From: Nocardiopsaceae bacterium
GTDB taxonomy: Bacteria; Actinomycetota; Actinomycetes; Streptosporangiales; Streptosporangiaceae
Direction of reading: 5' to 3'
Assembly (NCBI GenBank): GCA_031254715.1
Contig: JAIRTY010000462.1
Location: 1 to 7,478, forward strand
DNA: 7,478 nucleotides
The notes under the pieces are model-generated. The model was given only the letters and a program-made list of their open reading frames with translations, was not told the DNA's origin and did not search any database. The first letter of the stretch is position 1. Each line of letters starts with the position of its first letter. This document shows positions 5,692 through 7,478 of this stretch, piece by piece. Made by a program: the position numbers and the translations under genes.

Positions 5692-6159
5692 CTAGGACTC
5701 CGCGTCTGCCCGCGTTGCGGACTCGACCGCAGCTTTGATTGCCGCCATCTCGAGATCGCTTACGCGCTGAATTCTGCCTTTGAGAATGCGGCCGGGGACC
5801 GCGCGCATGATGCCCCCGAGGTCAACCTCAATCCACATCCTGGCGTCGGTCTGCCTAGCGTCCAGCGGCTCGAGTTCCATGCCCCAGCGCGCCGCGGAAG
5901 TACCCATCGGCCCGGCGAACGAGACGTAGCGGGGCGCTTCGAGAGCGGTTACGCCCTGGCTCCGGCTGCGAGTCAGCCAGAGAATCCCCTTCGCCCGCTG
6001 CTCCACCCGCGAGCCGGGCTGAAGCGGAGCTCCGCCGCGAACCCGGCATTCGAGAACCGTTGGCGCCCACTCCGGCCAGCGTCCGACGTCGCAGAGATAC
6101 GCCCAGACCGCACGGACGCCGCCGGCAATTTTTATGCGGCTCTCGGTTCTGATCGGCAT
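5692..6159 (-). CDS. SRPBCC family protein (polyketide cyclase/START-like)
   Basis: Helix-grip (START/Bet v 1-like) protein, 155 residues, with a hydrophobic cavity that binds or cyclises small lipophilic ligands in this superfamily. Visible hallmarks are VWAYLCDVGRWPEWAPTV (18-35), the usual first helix and strand of the 'polyketide cyclase 2' group, then LQPGSRVEQRAKG (46-58). A central ARWGMELEPL strand and a C-terminal helix with DLEMAAIKAAVE follow. I chose ATG 6159 because relatives begin near MPIRTE and AAGG lies 8 bases upstream. An in-frame ATG at 6216 would add 19 residues of poor match. It is the first gene of the operon with the methyltransferase and lipoprotein, so it may present or sense the ligand they modify. 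The ligand is unknown. Confidence 0.85.
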   Translation of the reverse strand: MPIRTESRIKIAGGVRAVWAYLCDVGRWPEWAPTVLECRVRGGAPLQPGSRVEQRAKGILWLTRSRSQGVTALEAPRYVSFAGPMGTSAARWGMELEPLDARQTDARMWIEVDLGGIMRAVPGRILKGRIQRVSDLEMAAIKAAVESATRADAES

Positions 6160-6241
6160 CGGACGGGCCTTGTTTTGCTCACGTTCCGTTTGCGTAAGGT
6201 TTCCCACGGCGTACATCCTGACTGAGACGGGACTACTGGTA

Positions 6242-6270
6242 CTGACACGAAACCCTGCCGTGCCTAGTCA
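6242..6270 (+). promoter_or_regulatory. Candidate promoter upstream of the riboswitch
   Basis: CTGACA (6242-6247), a 17-base spacer and TAGTCA (6265-6270) resemble a vegetative promoter on the plus strand. A transcript would start near 6277, about 70 bases before the riboswitch-like motif. The -10 match is only moderate. The 6217-6284 stretch otherwise separates the divergent SRPBCC gene and shows no coding signal. Confidence 0.3.
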
Positions 6271-6344
6271 CCGTCACGGTTGCGGTGCCCAGTGGGTTCA
6301 TTCGCGTCCCGGGCGGGGTTACCGTGAAGGTGCCCGACCGAAGG

Positions 6345-6415
6345 GTGGCTAGGGTTCCGCTGGTCGATCGAGCAGATGAGGTCCGGTCCGAGCGCCACGT
6401 AAAGCCGGAGACGGC
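6345..6415 (+). ncRNA. Degenerate ykkC / guanidine-I-type riboswitch
   Basis: The two most conserved ykkC blocks occur in the right order and spacing: CTAGGGTTCCG (6349-6359) and GGTCCGAG (6385-6392). They are closed by a P1-like stem, GTGGC (6345-6349) with GCCAC (6394-6398). A small hairpin (CTG...CAG, 6360-6375) sits where P1b belongs. Downstream, CACG-TAAAGCCGGAGAC (6396-6412) recalls the 3' block of the family (ACGG, then GGGAUAAAAGCCCGGGAGA). However, the P2 hairpin and the 5' side of P3 appear to be missing, so the element may be decayed. Guanidine-I aptamers commonly control guanidine export and degradation genes; relatives in the ykkC group sense ppGpp or PRPP. The element points toward the EamA fragment directly downstream. 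The family match is from memory of the consensus, not a covariance search. Confidence 0.6.
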
Positions 6416-6812
6416 AGGGCTGCCCCGCCTGCCGGCCTCAGCATGGCTGCTGATGCTGGCCCTGGCCGTCATCAACACCTCGGCGGCGTTCCTCACCTGG
6501 ACGCACACCCAACGATGGCTGGCCCCGCACGAGAGCGCGGCCATCAACAACACGATGACGGTCCAGATCGCGTTGCTCGCGCTCCTGCTTCTCCACGAGC
6601 CGCTCAGCACCCGGCAATGGGTCCTGATCCTCGTAGTAGCCGCTGCCACCCTCATCGTCCAGACCACGGGAAAGGCCCGGACCCGGCTCGCAACGGCGCC
6701 AGAGCGCGCCAGTGGCCCGGCTGATAGACCTTCGGTATGCCGGCCGGCCGACTTCCCCTCGATGAACAGATGGCCCAGTTTCAGGCGGCGGTGTCACGGA
6801 ACGAGACGCTGA
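6414..6812 (+). pseudogene. C-terminal fragment of an EamA/DMT transporter
   Basis: The frame encodes a clear C-terminal piece of a drug/metabolite transporter (EamA domain). It runs from about GLPRLPASAWLL through NTSAAFLTWTHTQR, ESAAINNTMTVQIALLALL and LHEPL to QWVLILVVAAATLIVQ. That covers about three membrane helices (roughly 6429-6680). Complete family members have about ten helices and 280-320 residues; everything before the last third is missing. The open frame reaches back to a stop at 6243 with a GTG at 6285, but 6285-6413 encodes no transporter sequence and holds the riboswitch-like RNA. No ATG or GTG with a good Shine-Dalgarno site opens the membrane part. The tail after about 6690 is not family-like and overlaps the next gene by 76 bases. 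A decayed gene is most likely; a short membrane peptide cannot be excluded. Confidence 0.7.
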
Positions 6813-7366
6813 TCCGGGTGCTCGAGGCAGCAGCCCGGATGGCCCTGCCAGGCTGGTACCTGGTCGCCGGATGCCTGTATCAGACCGTGTGGAACGTGGT
6901 CACCGGGCAACCGCCCGAGGCCGGGATCCTCGACTACGATCTCGCCTACTTTGACGCCTCGGACCTGTCCTGGGACGCCGAGGATGCGATCATCCAGGCT
7001 GGTCGCACGGTGTTCGGCGGCCTGACCGCTCCGGTGCAGATCCGCAACCAGGCTCGCGTCCACCTGTGGTACGAGCACAAGTTCGGGGTGCCCTGCCCGC
7101 CGCACTCCTCGGCCGAGGCGGCTATCGACACCTTCGAGGCAACAACGGCCTGCGTCGGCGTCCGCACGCAGCCCGGCGGCCGGTGGCGCATCTATGCGCC
7201 GCACGGCCTCGCCGACGTCTTCAACCTGGTGGTCCGCCCGAACCCGGCACTGGCACCCCGTGACGTCTACCAGGCCAAGACCACACGCTGGCAACGCCAG
7301 TGGCCAAGCCTGACCGTCTTGCCCTGGCCCGCGGCCGCACCTCGCACCGGCACCGGCACAGCGTAG
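6737..7366 (+). CDS. Nucleotidyltransferase family protein (PF06042-like)
   Basis: Protein of 209 residues resembling the bacterial nucleotidyltransferase-like family PF06042 (formerly DUF925). Its members carry a degenerate pol-beta-type core and have no settled substrate. Hallmarks are LPGWYLVAGCLYQTVWN (37-53), matching the family's AGxxxNxVWN signature, then acidic DYDLAYFD (66-73) as the likely metal-binding strand. RNQARVHLWYEHKFG, AIDTFEATTACVGVR, APHGLADVF and VVRPNP complete the family pattern. Length is close to normal for the family. ATG 6737 lacks a clear Shine-Dalgarno site; an internal ATG at 6770 is possible but also weak. It overlaps the end of the transporter-fragment frame in another register. 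The next gene starts 12 bases after its stop, so the two may be cotranscribed. Confidence 0.88.
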   Translation: MPAGRLPLDEQMAQFQAAVSRNETLIRVLEAAARMALPGWYLVAGCLYQTVWNVVTGQPPEAGILDYDLAYFDASDLSWDAEDAIIQAGRTVFGGLTAPVQIRNQARVHLWYEHKFGVPCPPHSSAEAAIDTFEATTACVGVRTQPGGRWRIYAPHGLADVFNLVVRPNPALAPRDVYQAKTTRWQRQWPSLTVLPWPAAAPRTGTGTA

Positions 7367-7377
7367 AAACCCACGCC

Positions 7378-7478
7378 ATGCCGGCCCCGGAAAAGGAGCT
7401 TGAACAGGTCAGGCTCGCCACCGCGCGCCTGCTCGACAGCGCCTCCTGCCTCAGTGACGCCGACGCGCAGGGCCCTTC
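7378..7478 (+). CDS. Mycothiol-dependent maleylpyruvate isomerase-like protein, N-terminus only
   Basis: ATG at 7378, just after the nucleotidyltransferase-like gene, opens a frame that runs off the right edge after 33 codons. The translation contains ELEQVRLATARLLDSASCL and then LSDADAQGP, with a partial codon compatible with Ser. This matches the start of the mycothiol-dependent maleylpyruvate isomerase (MDMPI) N-terminal domain, where LSDxDxxGPSxLPGW precedes the metal-binding helical bundle. The metal ligands lie beyond the window. These DinB-fold enzymes use mycothiol, so the gene supports an actinobacterial host. The family call rests on a short segment; a related DinB-fold protein is the main alternative. 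Confidence 0.65.
   Translation, partial: MPAPEKELEQVRLATARLLDSASCLSDADAQGP

Noticed and set aside
6181..6205. GGGAAAC-N15-CGT on the minus strand as an extracytoplasmic-function sigma promoter for the SRPBCC operon
   Set aside because: The spacer is one or two bases shorter than usual and the -10 match is minimal, so it could easily be chance.
6285..6413. N-terminal 43 residues of the frame that includes the transporter fragment
   Set aside because: No transporter similarity; this stretch is better explained as leader RNA with the riboswitch-like motif.
6285..6812. Mobile-element insertion as the cause of the transporter truncation
   Set aside because: No transposase, terminal inverted repeats or target duplication are visible at the junction; simple deletion fits better.

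Overview
The window is very GC-rich, with G or C at most third codon positions. It looks like an actinomycete (Actinomycetota) chromosome. Support comes from the start of a gene resembling the mycothiol-dependent maleylpyruvate isomerase family at the right edge, the GTG starts, hairpins without U-tracts, and the protein families present. The genus cannot be told. No transposase, integrase, tRNA, rRNA or CRISPR array is visible.

Layout, left to right. (1) The 3' part of an ankyrin-repeat gene on the + strand runs in from beyond the left edge. (2) Facing it on the - strand is a set of three genes, in transcription order: an MDR-type dehydrogenase lacking the usual zinc ligands, a 6-pyruvoyltetrahydropterin synthase (PTPS)-like protein overlapping it by 11 bases, and, after a 109-base gap, a histidine phosphatase. 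The gap holds a candidate promoter, two copies of a palindrome-like TGTCNTATGAC element, and an inverted repeat that could hide the phosphatase ribosome-binding region. (3) A 12-bp hairpin separates these from a second - strand operon: an SRPBCC protein, a class I SAM methyltransferase and a large lipoprotein of the N,N-dimethylformamidase beta-subunit-like family. The methyltransferase and lipoprotein genes are 3 bases apart. (4) On the + strand to the right is a degenerate ykkC/guanidine-I-type riboswitch, followed directly by only the C-terminal part of an EamA/DMT transporter. After it come a PF06042-type nucleotidyltransferase-like gene and the first 33 codons of the maleylpyruvate isomerase-like gene.

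Working together. The dehydrogenase and PTPS-like protein are almost certainly co-translated and probably act on one small-molecule pathway, perhaps pterin-like. Both have lost textbook catalytic residues, so the pathway is unlikely to be queuosine or standard biopterin synthesis. The SRPBCC, methyltransferase and lipoprotein genes form a second unit: a putative ligand-binding protein, a methyl transfer enzyme and an exported, membrane-anchored amidase-like enzyme. The substrate is unknown.

The points most worth following up are the riboswitch joined to a beheaded transporter, the unusual PTPS/dehydrogenase pair, and the control region before the phosphatase.
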